Assembly (NCBI GenBank): GCA_051453625.1
Contig: JBOZIK010000001.1
Coordinates: 147,240,490 to 147,280,622, forward strand
Source: Welwitschia mirabilis
Taxonomy: Eukaryota; Gnetophyta; Gnetopsida; Welwitschiales
Reading direction: 5' to 3'
DNA: 40,133 nucleotides
Shown here: positions 21,721 to 33,915 of the stretch, one piece after another
Position numbering within the stretch: the first letter of the stretch is position 1
Layout: every line of letters starts with the position of its first letter
Translations under genes and position numbers: made by a program
The notes under the pieces: model-generated
What the model was told of the DNA's origin: nothing
What the model saw: only the letters and a program-made list of their open reading frames with translations
Databases searched by the model: none

Positions 21721-21879
21721 CTATTACAATGCTCCAAATCTTACTGTTAATGTGCAAGATAATAGTATGAAAGAAAATAATTATTAAAAAGAAATCTCTA
21801 TAGACTTAAGCATAATAAATTCATAATAATGAAATAATTATTAATTAATAATGCTAACATGGCCTAGACGACTTGATGT

Positions 21880-22960
21880 AAATGTGAATTTTTACATGTT
21901 AATAGTCCATTAGTGCTCTTCCTATTATGTCTAAACCTAGCCTAATTAACATCATAGAAAGTAAATCAATCTAATAAAGAATATCGAGAAACTAAATTTT
22001 ATAGTTATAAGTTGATTTTACATACCTAATAATTCATTTTACTACATTAAGAGGGGATTCCTTTGAGTGAGATTAATATCTAATACATGCTCTTATTGAG
22101 AAAGTAATTTTAGATTGGCTTACTATCTGATAGAGTAATATTTCCATCATGCTTCTATAGATATTGATGTCAACATCCTTGCCATTATTATTGACATCAA
22201 ACTTTTCATTTATTCACATATGTGTAGAGACCAATTTTCAATTCTCTAACCCAAATTTCTTTACTACTTCACTTGTAAATTCTTGTTGGTATAAGAAGAA
22301 ACAATCTTTCATTTGATTATTATGTAATGCAAGAAATATTTAAAAGTTATAGAGATGGCTCATTTCAAAAGAATTAGTCATAAGATTGGTAAAACCATAT
22401 GGAATTAAATTCATGAATAAGCTAAAAATAATACCATGGATACATATTTAAACTAGTAAGAAACTAGAATTAGCCTTCCTAATGAATAAGGTTTTATCAA
22501 TTTTACCTCTAAAAAATTCATGCTCTATATGAAAAGAGGTTAATTTCTCATATCATTCTCTTAGTACCTATTTGAATCCACATAGTACTTTGTTTAACTT
22601 GTAGATATGATTAGAACGTCTTAATTCTTTTAAACCAAAGAATTATTGGAAAAAAATGAAAATTGTTTAATGTGTTATTTAAGAAAGCATTTTTCACATC
22701 CATGTGATAAATTTTAAAATTAAAGTAACAAGATAAAATGAAAAAAGATAGATAGATTTTAATCTCATAATAAAGGAAAAAGATTTTGTAAAGTCTATCC
22801 CTTCCATGTTGATGAAATCTTGTTTCATTATCTAGCTCTATTTCTTGCAGATTAAGAATTTATTTATTTTAGTATTGAAAAACCATTTTTTGCCTATTAA
22901 ATTATTATTATTATGTCTTATAATAGGTATTCAAAAATCGCTTTTTTTGAACAGTTATAG
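21880..22960 (-). pseudogene. Ty1/copia RT and RNase H on the minus strand, degraded
   Basis: Minus strand from 22810 reads EGIDFTKSFSFIMRLKSIYL, matching EGIDFDETFAPVARLEAIR. Next come the residues of MDVKSAFLNG (about 22690), NHIYKLNKVLCGFK (about 22600), then FFRGKIDKTLFIRKAN (about 22510-22470). After a poorly readable catalytic region comes the RT/RNase H junction NNNGKDVDINIYRSMMEILLY (about 22195-22130), then the KES..NVVK.IIRYVK block (about 22055-22020) and RKSTNG (about 21920). The wording is SIRE/Tork-like. Stops and frameshifts are scattered. Integrase of the same element lies upstream (23.3-23.9 kb). Confidence 0.85.
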
Positions 22961-23299
22961 CTCTTATTACATATAGTTTATCTAACATTTATCATTTCCA
23001 TCTTATTTAAATATCTTAGGTTTTAGAATAGAGATAAGTCATACACTACAAATAAATATTCTTATCTTTACTTCGTTAAAAGAATTCATGATCATAAAAT
23101 CTATATATATGTCTTTAGACATAATTATCTCTTTAAGTTTTTCTTGATCAAACATTATTGAGGATGTTTTGAAAGAAGGTATAGGAGTAGAAGGTGAGAA
23201 AGTAGAGGTTTGGCTATTAGATTTAATTCTATCTAAAATTAATACTAGTTCTTCATCCTTCTTCTTATTATAATAATTACTTTCATGTATTCCAAGATA
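22961..23299 (-). pseudogene. Copia pol linker between integrase and RT
   Basis: Positioned between integrase and RT of the minus-strand copia element, where copia polyproteins carry a variable acidic/Ser-rich linker. No motif is visible. Confidence 0.4.
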
Positions 23300-23900
23300 A
23301 AAAATTTTTCAACTCTACCTGAGTTTTAGTTAAATATCCTATAAGCTTTACTAGTTTTTAAGTATTTAAGAAAAATACCTTTTTAAGAACTTAAATGAAA
23401 TATTTTAACTTGATAAACATCTTTTATGATATAGTATTTATCACCAAATATCATAAAGTATAACATTCTTAGTCTCTTTCCTTTCAACATTTCATAAGAC
23501 CTTTTGGTATTACTAGGACATAAAAAAGATCTCTTGGATATATAACAAGTTGTTTTGAAAGCTTCATCCAAAATATTTTGGCTATGTCTTTCTCTTAAAG
23601 CATTGTTGTAGTTATCTTTTAAAGAAGCTTATTATTTCTTTCTATTAAACCATTTTATGCTGAGGTTCTAGGAGCTAAGAATTCATGAGACATATCTTTC
23701 TTTTTATATCATCCTTTAAATACTTCATTTTTCAAATTCTTCTCCATAGTTACTTATTATCGTTTTTATGTTCTGTCTAGTTTCATTCTCTAATCTTCTT
23801 CATAGGACTTGAAATTTTTCAAACACTTTATTCTTATGTCTTAAAAATAATACCATGTAATGAACATTACAAATCCATTTCTTTTTATAAAATGTTCACA
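23300..23900 (-). pseudogene. Ty1/copia integrase on the minus strand, degraded
   Basis: Minus strand reads VLFLRHKNKVFEKF (about 23855-23810), then the second catalytic block as ISNYGEEFEK, where the expected Asp is Asn (about 23750). Next is SHEFLAPRTPQHNGLIERNN (about 23690-23630), in which the catalytic Glu is kept. 23571-23383 is uninterrupted (MDEAFKTTCYISKRSFL, then SYEMLKGKRLRMLYFMIFGD), matching EAVNTTCYISNRVFLRP...PYEIWKGKKPN.SYFHIFG. The N-terminal zinc domain and first catalytic Asp are missing or unreadable upstream of 23900. RT and RNase H follow on the same strand. Confidence 0.88.
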
Positions 23901-24529
23901 TATTTTATTATAATTTGCATTGAAATTTAGTACATATTGGATTGAAATAGGTTAATTTATAAAGTAACATGTTTAAGACACTTAAAAAATAAAATGTATT
24001 AGAATGAAGAGTATTTATCTTATCACTATATCCATTATTATGTGATAGACCTCTAATCAAATTTGATAGTTATAATGAGTATGTGTAGGTATCATAGAGA
24101 AAAAATACAATTGAAATAGTCTTATTGTAGTATGATACTAGGATGACTAAATCTAGTGCAATGTGATAAAGTATCTATTATTAAATGATAAACTAGTAAT
24201 AAAATGTCTAATCTTAGAGCACATGAAAATGAATAGCTGCATAAGAGAAGTAAGATCCAAATATATCCCCTAGCAACATCACCAAAATAGCATTATTAGT
24301 TGGTAATTAGACATTAAAGAAAATACCATCCATGACCTATCGCTAATTAATAAGGACAAAGATAACCATGATAACATAGAGTGAGAGTTTAATAAAAAGT
24401 TTAAGTTATTTCAATGAATAGTTTACACATCACACTATGAGAGGTATTATAATAAGCAATGATGATAGTTTGATAAGAATCAAAAGGCTATTTTACAACT
24501 ATCACTTGAGAGATAGTTGCACAATAGAA
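23901..24529. other. Unassigned AT-rich stretch
   Basis: No reading frame or clear repeat. It holds the missing 5' part of the minus-strand copia integrase or, on the plus strand, the upstream portion of the possible LTR at 24530. Confidence 0.35.
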
Positions 24530-24850
24530 TCAAATTATGTAAGAATTCTTATCAAAATTAATGTAAAGATAGGATTAAAATCCTAATTGAAATTCTATTT
24601 TTATCATGTGAAATCCTTTGTCATCTTGTTAAATTTTTCCTTACAAATCATTATAAATACTTCCTCTATTACATTGAAAAATTTGGGTGGTTGGTGAAAC
24701 AAAGAATAATTAGATGCAAACAAAATTTAAATAATTGTAGTACATTTCACTTGTAATTATTATTTGAATATAATAAATTTTTATTTTTTAGTCTTCTTGG
24801 TGATCTTAGTTTGATTCCATGATAGGTGGTACCTTTAAGGTTTTCTTGCT
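24530..24850 (+). repeat. Possible plus-strand copia-type LTR remnant
   Basis: Begins near TGTAAGAATTCTTATC, contains TTATAAATAC (24651-24660) as a TATA candidate, a pyrimidine-rich start region and AATAAATTTTTATTTTTTAG downstream, an LTR-like order. A TGGTACC near 24827 recalls the first bases of the initiator-Met PBS but matches poorly. No second copy is seen in the window, so the call is tentative. Confidence 0.3.
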
Positions 24851-25074
24851 ATTATGTTGCTCAAGTTATAACATCTAGTTTATTTTATGTTATTTAATAC
24901 TTTATATTTTATGAATTTGTTAAGTAAATTAGCTTTGTTTTACCAAATTAAAATGTAACTTATATTACAACATTAGCCCAAACTAGTTAGTACCATTTTG
25001 ATTCCATTCAAATTTTATTTGCAACCAGTTCATTAAAATATATGAACCAGATTCATAATGGTAAGAATGTATTA
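24851..25074. other. Unassigned stretch beside G2 LTR copy 3
   Basis: No gene. On the minus strand this would be the PBS and first leader bases of the element with the LTR at 25.1-26.1 kb. No clean PBS is visible. Confidence 0.3.
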
Positions 25075-26115
25075 TCATTATTTCATAGGGACATGTATAT
25101 ATTAACTTAACCAAAGTAACATAAGGATCCTCACTTGTAATGAAAATAAACCAATAAAATAAAATGAAAAGTTAAGATTTTAAAAGTGACATTTGATTGA
25201 TGATGTAAGGGAATAAATGTGCTTTAAAGGTCTAACTAATTCATCCAATGCTTCATCTTCCCTCGAATTATTCTTGTACTCCTAAAACATAAATTAAGAT
25301 TATCAAGTCATTAAGTATTAAGTGTGGATGCATAATCACATTCATAATATAAGTGGTAATGAGTTATCTAGTCATCTTAATCATTCATATCCCTTCATAA
25401 GCATGGAAAGTATGAATAATTGTGCAAAAAAATCATCAAACGATAGTAACTATAAATTAGATAAGTAATCTTAAAAAACTCACTAAATAATGAAATAACT
25501 TAATAATTAAATAGTTTTATTTAAGATATCTAATATCAAATTAATATGTATTAATAATAAAATAATGAATAACTACTTAAATAAATAAGAACTAGCCTTA
25601 CCTTCAAATTACTAATACCAAATTAATGCACATTAATGATGAAAGTATGAAAAGATAATCTTGCATTAAAATTTAATATGTACATTACATTAATGAATAG
25701 AGGTGGATTAAGTGAACTCTTTAACTAGCCTTGAAACAAACTTACCCTAAGAAAGATAATTAGAATTTGATAACATTCTTATACTCTAAGTCTTTTTACC
25801 ATATTTTGTCAACCAAAAGATCCCTTATAATGGAGGTTTAAGGCCATTTTATAGATGAGGAAATCTTGAAGAGTTTTGTTATGATGTGGTTAGTGGACAG
25901 TTAATAAAGGGGCTTACACTTAAGGAGGTAGTTACAAATATTTGGAATTAGCTTTAAAGGAGGATTCTTTATATTTAATGCAAGAAAGGTAATGATAGGT
26001 TCTTTAACTAATGATGCAACTGCTAATAGATGGCATGTCATGTGTCTTATACATAATTATCATTATTACTACCACATGTCATTAGAATGTATCATCTTGT
26101 ACTTATCTCATGTGT
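25075..26115 (-). repeat. LTR of Athila family G2, copy 3
   Basis: Aligns with 17810-18770 through many shared blocks in the same order (see that entry). Edge sequence ATCATTATTTCATAGGGACA at 25075-25094. A TATA box, CATCTATAAAATGG, is read on the minus strand at 25843-25856, fixing the orientation. No G2 coding sequence follows on the minus strand before the copia and LTR-like material, so it may be a solo LTR or the end of a truncated element. Confidence 0.7.
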
Positions 26116-27059
26116 TATCAAAATTAAAGTTTGAATCTAATTTATCATCTCATTGAATCCACAAGTGTAAACTGATAAAAAGATGTAGGAACATGAGACT
26201 AGAGAAAATCTACCTTAAAAGAGTAGTAGGACCAATGGTCCTATATGGCAACATTGATGTTTTTTACTATGATTTCTTCAATTTATGAAATGTTTTGTAG
26301 AAGGTAGCAATAAACTTAATTATGTTATGGGGAAATTCATAATTACATAAAATATGATAAAAAAAGTAAGATAAATTAGTTTATGATAAATCAATAAGTT
26401 TAATGTCTTATCTTGGGTAAAATTGACCAATTATACTTTCTTAAAATTTTAATTTTTACATATAAACACACCTTCTAATTATAATTTTATTAGTCTCTTA
26501 GAAAAAAATTGATAAATAAAAATGATGAACATAGAAAAATTGACTAAGTAAAAATTTTCAAGTATAGAAATAATATCATTTTTAAAAACTTTTTATCCAA
26601 ATTTAATGAATAATCCATTAAAATTAAAAAATTTTGTGAATATAGATGTTACATTGTCAATCAAAATTAAATTTTATCCTTAAAGTTATAAAGGTAGAAA
26701 ATTGAACAAAGCCTTTAAGAATAAGTTAAAATATTTTAAGAAAATGATTTTACATTACATGATTTTTCATAAAAGGCTAGCAAATTCTTTTTATATAAGT
26801 ACTTAAAAAGACTTTAAAATAACATGTAAAATATTACATCACATTTGAAAATAGTTAAAAACACTACATTAAAACACACTTGAGTGAGACTTATATTAAA
26901 AAAATCTTCTATGAGAGCTTACATGCTATAGCTTTTTATCTATCTCCTTTTACTTGTATAAGATATTCTTCATCTTTTTCCATAGTTTACCAATTCAAGT
27001 CTTGTGTTTTTATGGTATGTGCTTTAAAAATGTTTCATTAGATGATGGAAAAAGAATGA
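26116..27059. other. No gene seen
   Basis: AT-rich, without reading frames over about 60 codons, without tandem structure and without resemblance to the other families in the window that I could see. Confidence 0.4.
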
Positions 27060-27717
27060 GGAGGAGGATGGGAGAATTATCTAATAGGTTGTTTATCCTT
27101 TTGGTGAGTTGTTAAAGGTACATATGGAGTGACATGAGGAGAAATAAAATGGATAGAAAAGAGATCATGATGAATTTATTCTTCTTCATGCTACTCTTAT
27201 TCTTACTATTCATGCTACTATTCTTGTTTCTATCTTAGAATCCAATTAGCATTACAAAAATATTTAACCTAAATGATCTTATTGAGGGTAATGGTTTTTA
27301 TAAAAGCTCTCTTCCAATCTTTACAATCTAAGGTTTGATAAAAGGTGTTACAAATTATGTTAGAGATTAGGCATTATAAATGAAGGTTGTTTTTATGACA
27401 TGCATGGTTATTAATAGCTCTAAATAAAATTTTAGGAATGTTAAAGTAATTTTTATCTTGAATTATTCTATATGCGAGGTAGATAATACATTGTGAATGA
27501 TAAATCTAAATAAGGAATACTGGGGATTTTCTAAAACCCTATAAAGAAGGGTGTTTTTTTGGTTGGGAACATAATTCACACTTAAGGCATGATAACAATA
27601 TACTATAGGTTTTACTAAGGTAAAAGGGAGATGGTCAAAATGTTCTACCCCTAAGAATACTTTAAAACTAGTTAAAGAAATTGTAAAATAAGTATGTTCA
27701 ATATGTGAATGGATCAT
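27060..27717 (-). pseudogene. Decayed env-like / plant transposon protein domain
   Basis: The minus-strand frame 27717-27463 is open for 84 codons and contains LTSFKVFLGVEHFDHLPF and RFIIHNVLSTSHIE. These resemble the segment of plant transposon proteins in which a sLxxxLGVpxxG stretch is followed by RxLHxxIxxxLxPR. Further down (to about 27300) broken frames give a LFRAINNHACHKNNLHL-like piece at the place of the inner helical segment, and 27060-27140 gives a Pro/His/Ser-rich tail. The same type of domain is recognised at 8374-9600. The match is from pattern memory and weak at single positions. No RT or integrase is visible nearby to name the parent element. Confidence 0.4.
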
Positions 27718-27847
27718 CTAGATGTATTCATCATTAAATGATGAATTCTTATAACATTCCATAACTTCCTTTAAATACTAAAATGCATTCTCTACCTATA
27801 GTAAGTAGTTCCATCATTTTTTCTTTTCGTTCTAGTAAGATAGTAAA

Positions 27848-27876
27848 AAAAATAAAATAAAATAAAATAAAAGTTA
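27848..27876 (+). repeat. (AAAAT)n microsatellite
   Basis: Short run of about five AAAAT units followed by an A-rich stretch, in otherwise featureless sequence. Confidence 0.75.
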
Positions 27877-27879
27877 AAA

Positions 27880-29580
27880 AAAAGGCGTCTAGAAATGAAT
27901 TAAAAACATCCTCCTTAATGAAGGCATCTCATCTTCCACTCATGTTTTTGGAAAACTAGCAAGAATGAAAAGGAAAAATTAAGAAAGAAAATGCATGACA
28001 AATTTAAATGGAAGAAATGTAAGAACAAAATTTAAAAATGATATAAAAATGAGATTAAAATGAAAGTTTTGTAAAAGATTAAAGAGAAAAATTAAATTTA
28101 TGAAATAAACAAAATAACCTAATTGTGCACCATAGAGAGGATCATGAAAAATAACCTTTTGTAAAAAAATGAATGTGAGAAATAATCTAATCATGATGGT
28201 GCTAGTAGTAATAGGTGGTAGTACTAGTATATATATGTGAGAGAATGATGGTATAGGCTATAGTTAGGATGTTACATGGACAAAGGAACAATGTCACGAT
28301 TATAGTGGAAAGAGAAAAAAATAAAAGGATTTTTATAGATGAGAGGATGAATGGAGACTATTAGATTGTCTAGGAAATTTAAAGGCTAAGACAAGTTACC
28401 ACATGGATAGAAGGATGGATTGAAAAGTTACTTTTAAAAAATCATAGATATGTTTTTATGAAATGTTTTTCTCTCAATAAAATAATGGATAAAAATTCAA
28501 TTTTAAGAAAAAAAAAATATGGACTTCAATGAAATACATCATTTAGAAATTATAAAAGATAAACTACCTGAATAAATAACCACATTTACTAAAAATTTTG
28601 TAAATTTTATTCTAAATTTAAAATGTGTCACATTATAAAATAAACTAGAAATCTTTTAAGTAAACCTATAAGTAATAAAAATCATCTAAGAAAATTTTTA
28701 AGCACATAAGTTAAAGAAAGTAAACATAAAAGTATATCTAAATCCCATATTTTTATTTATATTTTTACTTTTTCCATAATTATAATTTTTTTCTTATTTT
28801 AAGCATTTAGATCAAATTGGAAATCCAATGTTATGACATATCATTCCAATAGAATTAAGCATGTTATTACATGAAGGAGTTAGTGCTACATTATCAGTGA
28901 GAATCTATAGTGCCAATGTAGTTGAACTTGTTACAAAATAAATCACTATAGCTACATTGCAAGTAAACCTTCATAGCCTTGATTTAGTTAGCTATTTTTT
29001 TTTTTTGAATACAAGATATTTTATTTTCTTTTAACCACTTTATCTCATATTCAATAAATTGTATGAACATTAAAGGTCTTATTATTTCATTATCCTAATC
29101 AAGATAAATCTTATCCTTATAAAATTCTTTGAAAAAATGAAACATAGCATGAAAGTAGCATCCACCTTTCTTCAACCATACTTTACAATTAGAAAATCTT
29201 AAGGGAATCTAATTTTAATAATATAACTTAAAAATAAGCAAAATATTTTCTTGAAAAACTATAACCAAACTTCAATTGTACCTAATTTGTAATAATAAAT
29301 TATGTGTTTATTATTAGTTTATTTATTATGAATCATCAACCAAAATCATCTAATTTGAGAAACCCATGAATGGATGGAAGGGAAGGATGGTTGGTGAGCT
29401 TTATTAAGTAGTACCAAATTGGGAGTGATGGATGGTAAGATTTAATACTATGGTGATTTATTCTATGCTACGAGTGATATTTAGGATTTCCTAAATGAAA
29501 ATGTTTAAGGTTTTGATTGTACATGTGATACTACCTAGGTGGTTTTTAATGAGAGAGACCATCAAATAGACATGTTTTTA
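27880..29580. other. No gene seen
   Basis: AT-rich with short A and T runs (for example T12-13 near 28997). The 71-codon minus frame at 28194-27979 is Phe/Leu-rich and looks like a by-product of A-rich plus-strand sequence. A weak inverted repeat around TATAGTGCCAATGTAG (28909) and CACTATAGCTACATTG (28945) may be part of a small element; nothing more can be supported. Confidence 0.35.
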
Positions 29581-31079
29581 ACATTTTTATTTTTTCCAAG
29601 CTAAATCTATCCATAAATGAAAATCTAATCTAAAATAAAAATCTAATCTAAAAGCACATAATAAAGCTAAACATTTTTGAAAAGGATTTTCCAAGTTTCT
29701 GCACATATGAAGGCTGAAGATGGTGATGAATGTAAGGGTTGAATGATGAACTAAATTTATGCAAGGCATTATATATTAGAAGAGAATCCATATAAATTTT
29801 TATGCTTGAGTCCATAAAATTTGAAATAACAGTAGCATAAGTAGTAAAACTTATACCTTCAAACATAGAAATTGTCCATTCAAAATTAGAGATCATCCAT
29901 CATTGGTCTTCTCCTCAAAATTATAATATCAGAATCTTCCTCTGATAACATCAGGAACATCATTAAACCCATAGCCTCAAAGTATTTATTATTAATCCAT
30001 GATGAACGAAGTGTAATCATAACCAGAGAAGTATGAACTCACATAGCATAACCAACTGATTCCCCAATGGAATTACCATAGCTATCAATACTACCAAACG
30101 TCCTTCTTGAGAAAATTTACCCTGGTGCAATAGGACATCATGGTAACCATGTATTTAGCACATAAATAATAGGTTATTCATAGTCATTATTCTTATCTCT
30201 TTTTATTTTTTATTTTTTTAAAAATAAATCCCACATGTCCACATACTTTCAAAGATAAAGGTGAATAAATAAGATGAAAAATAAGGAAGAACATCCCCAA
30301 ATAAATAAAGACTTATACCATTGAGAGGAAACACAAAAAAGTAAAGCATCTTCCTTCAAAATGAAATTCATATATATTTGAGTGTCTTAAGACTAGGTGA
30401 ATTCAATATCGTCACTTTGAGATGCTAAGTGAAAGATCACTGTTCATGGTGACTTCATAAAGTAAAACATAAGTTAATTTATAGATGTTCAAGTGATAAC
30501 ATGACATTTATCAAAAGAACTGACTAAGAAAGAATTTAGACAATGGCAAAATGACTTTTAAAATAATTTCTTCTATTATGTTTAAGGTTTACAGACTCAT
30601 GAATTTTTAATGTTTGTCCATTTTTAAAATTTTCTAATATTAAAATTAGAAATCTTAATTGAGCCATTAAAATGCACTTTCTTTAAAAGAGAAAAAAATA
30701 ATCATCTAGAAGTTAACTTGTTATGCAAAAATAGAAACAAAGGAGAAAAACATAATAACATAAAATTAAAAGAAAATATCAAATCAAACTAAACATATTA
30801 GAAAAATAAGTTTTATTCAGATCCTAAGTTCTATTTAACATTTATTTAAAAGGAAAAAAAAAGATGTTTATTTTCCTAAAGCTATGGTCCTAAACATTGT
30901 AATTTTTTAGAAAAATAAGAACTAAATCAAATAGAAATAAATTGATAAAACATAAAAGGTATATAATTATTTTTCAGTAAAATCAATTTGATGTAAAGGT
31001 AGTAAAATGATAAAATTTTGATAGCATATATTTTAAAATTTAAATAAGAGATAATAAAGTGATAAATTTCATTGAAAAA
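29581..31079. other. Unassigned stretch with a less AT-rich island at 29.9-30.15 kb
   Basis: 29900-30150 is visibly less AT-rich and gives a broken minus-strand frame without a motif I recognise. Minus frames at 29896-29648 and 29769-29587 overlap each other in different phases. 30150-30920 holds no frame. 30927-31079 (minus) may be a continuation of the unknown family A ORF, because LHELYNDNHDLC spans its edge. Confidence 0.35.
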
Positions 31080-33915
31080 TAATCTCTTATTAAAGTTACA
31101 TAAATCATGATTATCATTATACAATTCATGCAAGGACGTATTCAAAGAAAAGATCAAGAAGATTTTGAAGGCTCTTCATATTATCTATTAAGATCAAGAA
31201 ACTTTCTATCATTCAATTCAAGATATGGATTTTCATTAAGGAGGCAAGGATTTTTTCAATTAACATGGTCTAATAGAATTTTGTCTAAAAGATTTATTAG
31301 CAATATAAGAGATAAAAAAATCATATACTTCATGGAAAAACAATGTCTTATCAAACTCATGATGTAAAGAATTTAAAATATAAACTTCATTCAAAAATTA
31401 ATATTGAAATGAAAGACATTTATGGTTCTATTAAGAATCCAAGTTTTTTAAGGAAATTTCTTAGGATGACTGATTAAAGTAGATTTAACATGATGATTGA
31501 TTAAAGTAGATTTAACATACTTAAGAAGCTTCTTAAGATTTAATTCCAAGCATGGATTAAGATCAAGAAGATAAATTTTACCTCAATTTAGAATTCCAAG
31601 ATATTTCAAGACTTGATTTTAAAAAGAGTAATTATTAAAGGTACAAGGTAAAGTAGAATTGGTGAAAAAATGAAGGATGTTACTTTGAGTTTCACATGGA
31701 GTTTTAAAAGGAAAAGATTAAATAGACTCCTCAAGATTATGTGTTTCATTAGAGTTAAAGTGAGGGATGCAATTTTGAGAATTACATGAATGTTCTATTG
31801 GTAGAGAGGAAGAAATATTACCATTATTAATATCACAAGGTACTAAAAGATTAGAAGTATAAGGAGGGATATTATTTGGAGTTTTAAATAAAAACACGAG
31901 TGGAAGAAATAGAAAAACATGTGTAGACACTTTGTGTTGGGTTTTTTCATTGGAAGGTATAATTTTATTCTCTATTTAGTTTGGTTAATTTTCTATAGGT
32001 TCTTCTTTATTCCTATTCTATCATAGTTGATCCTATCATTACTTGATTGAATTCTTTTTTTACTTTTTTCATTATTATGTTTAATAATATCTTCCTATTC
32101 TTCATTGGATTTATCATTATGCTTGACTATATCTAACTCTTATTTATTATACTCATTACTATTTTAATAAGGATTATTATCATTCTCTAAATTATTGGAT
32201 TCATCAATAATATTATTAAAAATATCATAAAGTGAAAATTGCTCACTATCTTCATTTTGTGATGTAATAATTTCTAATATTTCTTGAAATGATTCTTCTT
32301 CCTCTCTGGTTAGTAACTCAGTTAATTCTAAATTGTAATCTTCATTATCTTTTATTAAAATATAGTCATTAACTATCATTTAATACCATCATCTAGATGA
32401 TAGAGTAGAATAACTCCCTTCATTATATAAATTCTCCATTAATTTTACATCATTACATAAATTCTCTCTTAATCTCATATATTAAACACATATTAAAGAT
32501 TAAACTCCTTTATTAACATTACAAAGTAAGTAAAAACTAGGGATATAATCTAGTATCTCAATATTATTATCATCATCTTCTTCCTCACCTTTCTCATCAT
32601 TTTATTGTATGTTATTATTTTTAAATTCATTAGATTCATTATAGGGAAAAATGTACTTGTTATCTTCAACATAGATGAAAGAATTTTTATATTTTTAATG
32701 AAATAATTGTTTTATTTCATCTTTATTTTCTAATAAGAAATAAATGGGGTTATAATCTAGTATATAATCATATGACAAATAGTCCTCTTCATCTGTATTA
32801 TTAAATAATGGAGTTGAATTATCATTGTCCTCCTTTTGTTGTCCACCTTCCAATAAGTTCAATGTTGTAAGTTCATCCATAATTTCATTTTATATGTTAA
32901 AGTAAGAATTATTATTACTAGTTTCTAAGTTGTCTTTATTCTTCTCAAGGTAGGACGTAGTAGTATAGGTTTGTTATGTCGTAAAATAATCTTGAGATAG
33001 TTAATTTTATAATAGATTTTATTAAAGCATTTCAATTAGATTTTCTAGATTCTTGGTGGTTTCTTCTTGCCTACTTTTCATTTCATCAATTCTTTTGTGA
33101 ACATATTTATTTCTTTTTTCATAGTAATTCATGGTAGATGGACCTTAATCTTCATGATAATGGATGAAACATGGTAAAATTTATAGAAGATGATTAGCAT
33201 TCAGCAAAACAATTGTAGGAGGTTTCACTAGATAAGGTAAAATTCCTAAAATTTTAAAAATTGCTATTGTCATTTTCATATAAAGCTTGAAACGAAGGAT
33301 GAAAAAATAGAGTAATTGAAAAGATGAAGGGGCCCAGTTCCTAATCTTAACATCATGTGGTATTATCCACTTTATTTCCATAAATATTTCTATAACTATT
33401 CTATTTTCATTATTCTTAGACATTATATTGTTTCTCCTCCTTTCATCTCTTCTTTTAGCTAATAGTTATCTAATGGTTTTTTAACATTCTTAATAGAGAT
33501 AGATAAGAAGGATGAATCAAAGTATTTCTTGATAATAAGTTCTACATCATCATTAGTATGTAAATTAAAAGACTTAGTTTCCATATCTTCTTCTACTAAT
33601 TAATTCTCTAACTATAACATTTGCAATTGAATTAGAGGTTTCTATCATAATTGTATTGAGAGATGCTACTCATTAATAACAAAGGTATAAAACAATTTTT
33701 CTTATATTATATTATTTACATGGATACTCTTTAAAAAATTAGGTTCTAAAATAATAAAAGTAGGAAAAAATTCTTTAAATCTTAAAAATTTTGTCCTTGT
33801 GGTATGCATACTTGAATTTTATTTGTCATCAAGTAATACTTTTTTGATATTTTTCTTCATTAATATTTATTTGCTCTAATATTTTAGCTTTTCACTAGAT
33901 CTAATCACACTCCTT
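31080..33915 (-). pseudogene. Unknown acidic/coiled-coil ORF of gypsy family A, copy 2
   Basis: Second copy of the unrecognised ORF at 1-1904, same strand and same order of blocks. 33423-33181 is open (MSKNNENRIVIEIFMEIKWI, IRNWAPSSFQ, PPTIVLLNANHLL). Then come a MNYYEKRNKYVHKRIDEM piece and the heptad stretch KNLENLIEML (about 33035), followed by an HTSSYLEKN-like part. An acidic region is open at 32880-32695 (YILDYNPIYFLLENKDEI) and 32379-32164. Between these, NNIEILDYIPSFYLL (about 32560) repeats the ILDYxP unit. After that come a Ser/Asn/Pro part (31930-31718), NPYLELNDRKF (about 31220) and LHELYND (about 31125). Conservation of peptide blocks despite stops argues that a real protein once existed. 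No zinc knuckle, protease or RT signature. It is preceded by leader, PBS and LTR of family A. Confidence 0.55.
31465..31518 (+). repeat. 27-bp tandem duplication
   Basis: Two adjacent 27-base units (31465-31491 and 31492-31518), GATGAYTGATTAAAGTAGAT followed by TTAACAT, differing at one base. The near identity in otherwise heavily diverged sequence points to a recent slippage or duplication. Confidence 0.9.

Noticed and set aside
24826-24837. TGGTACC... as an initiator-Met PBS for a copia LTR at 24.5-24.85 kb
   Set aside because: Only the first bases match TGGTATCAGAGC; too weak for a claim.
29587-29896. Minus-strand frames (FMDSSIKIYMDSLLIY) resembling the MDD region of gypsy reverse transcriptase
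   Set aside because: Only about 15 residues look alike; the flanking RT blocks are absent on both sides and a second frame overlaps in another phase. Chance similarity in AT-rich DNA cannot be excluded.
31107-31367. Plus-strand 86-codon frame
   Set aside because: It is antisense to the NPYLEL and LHELYND blocks, which are conserved in the minus frame of copy 1; the plus frame is not conserved.
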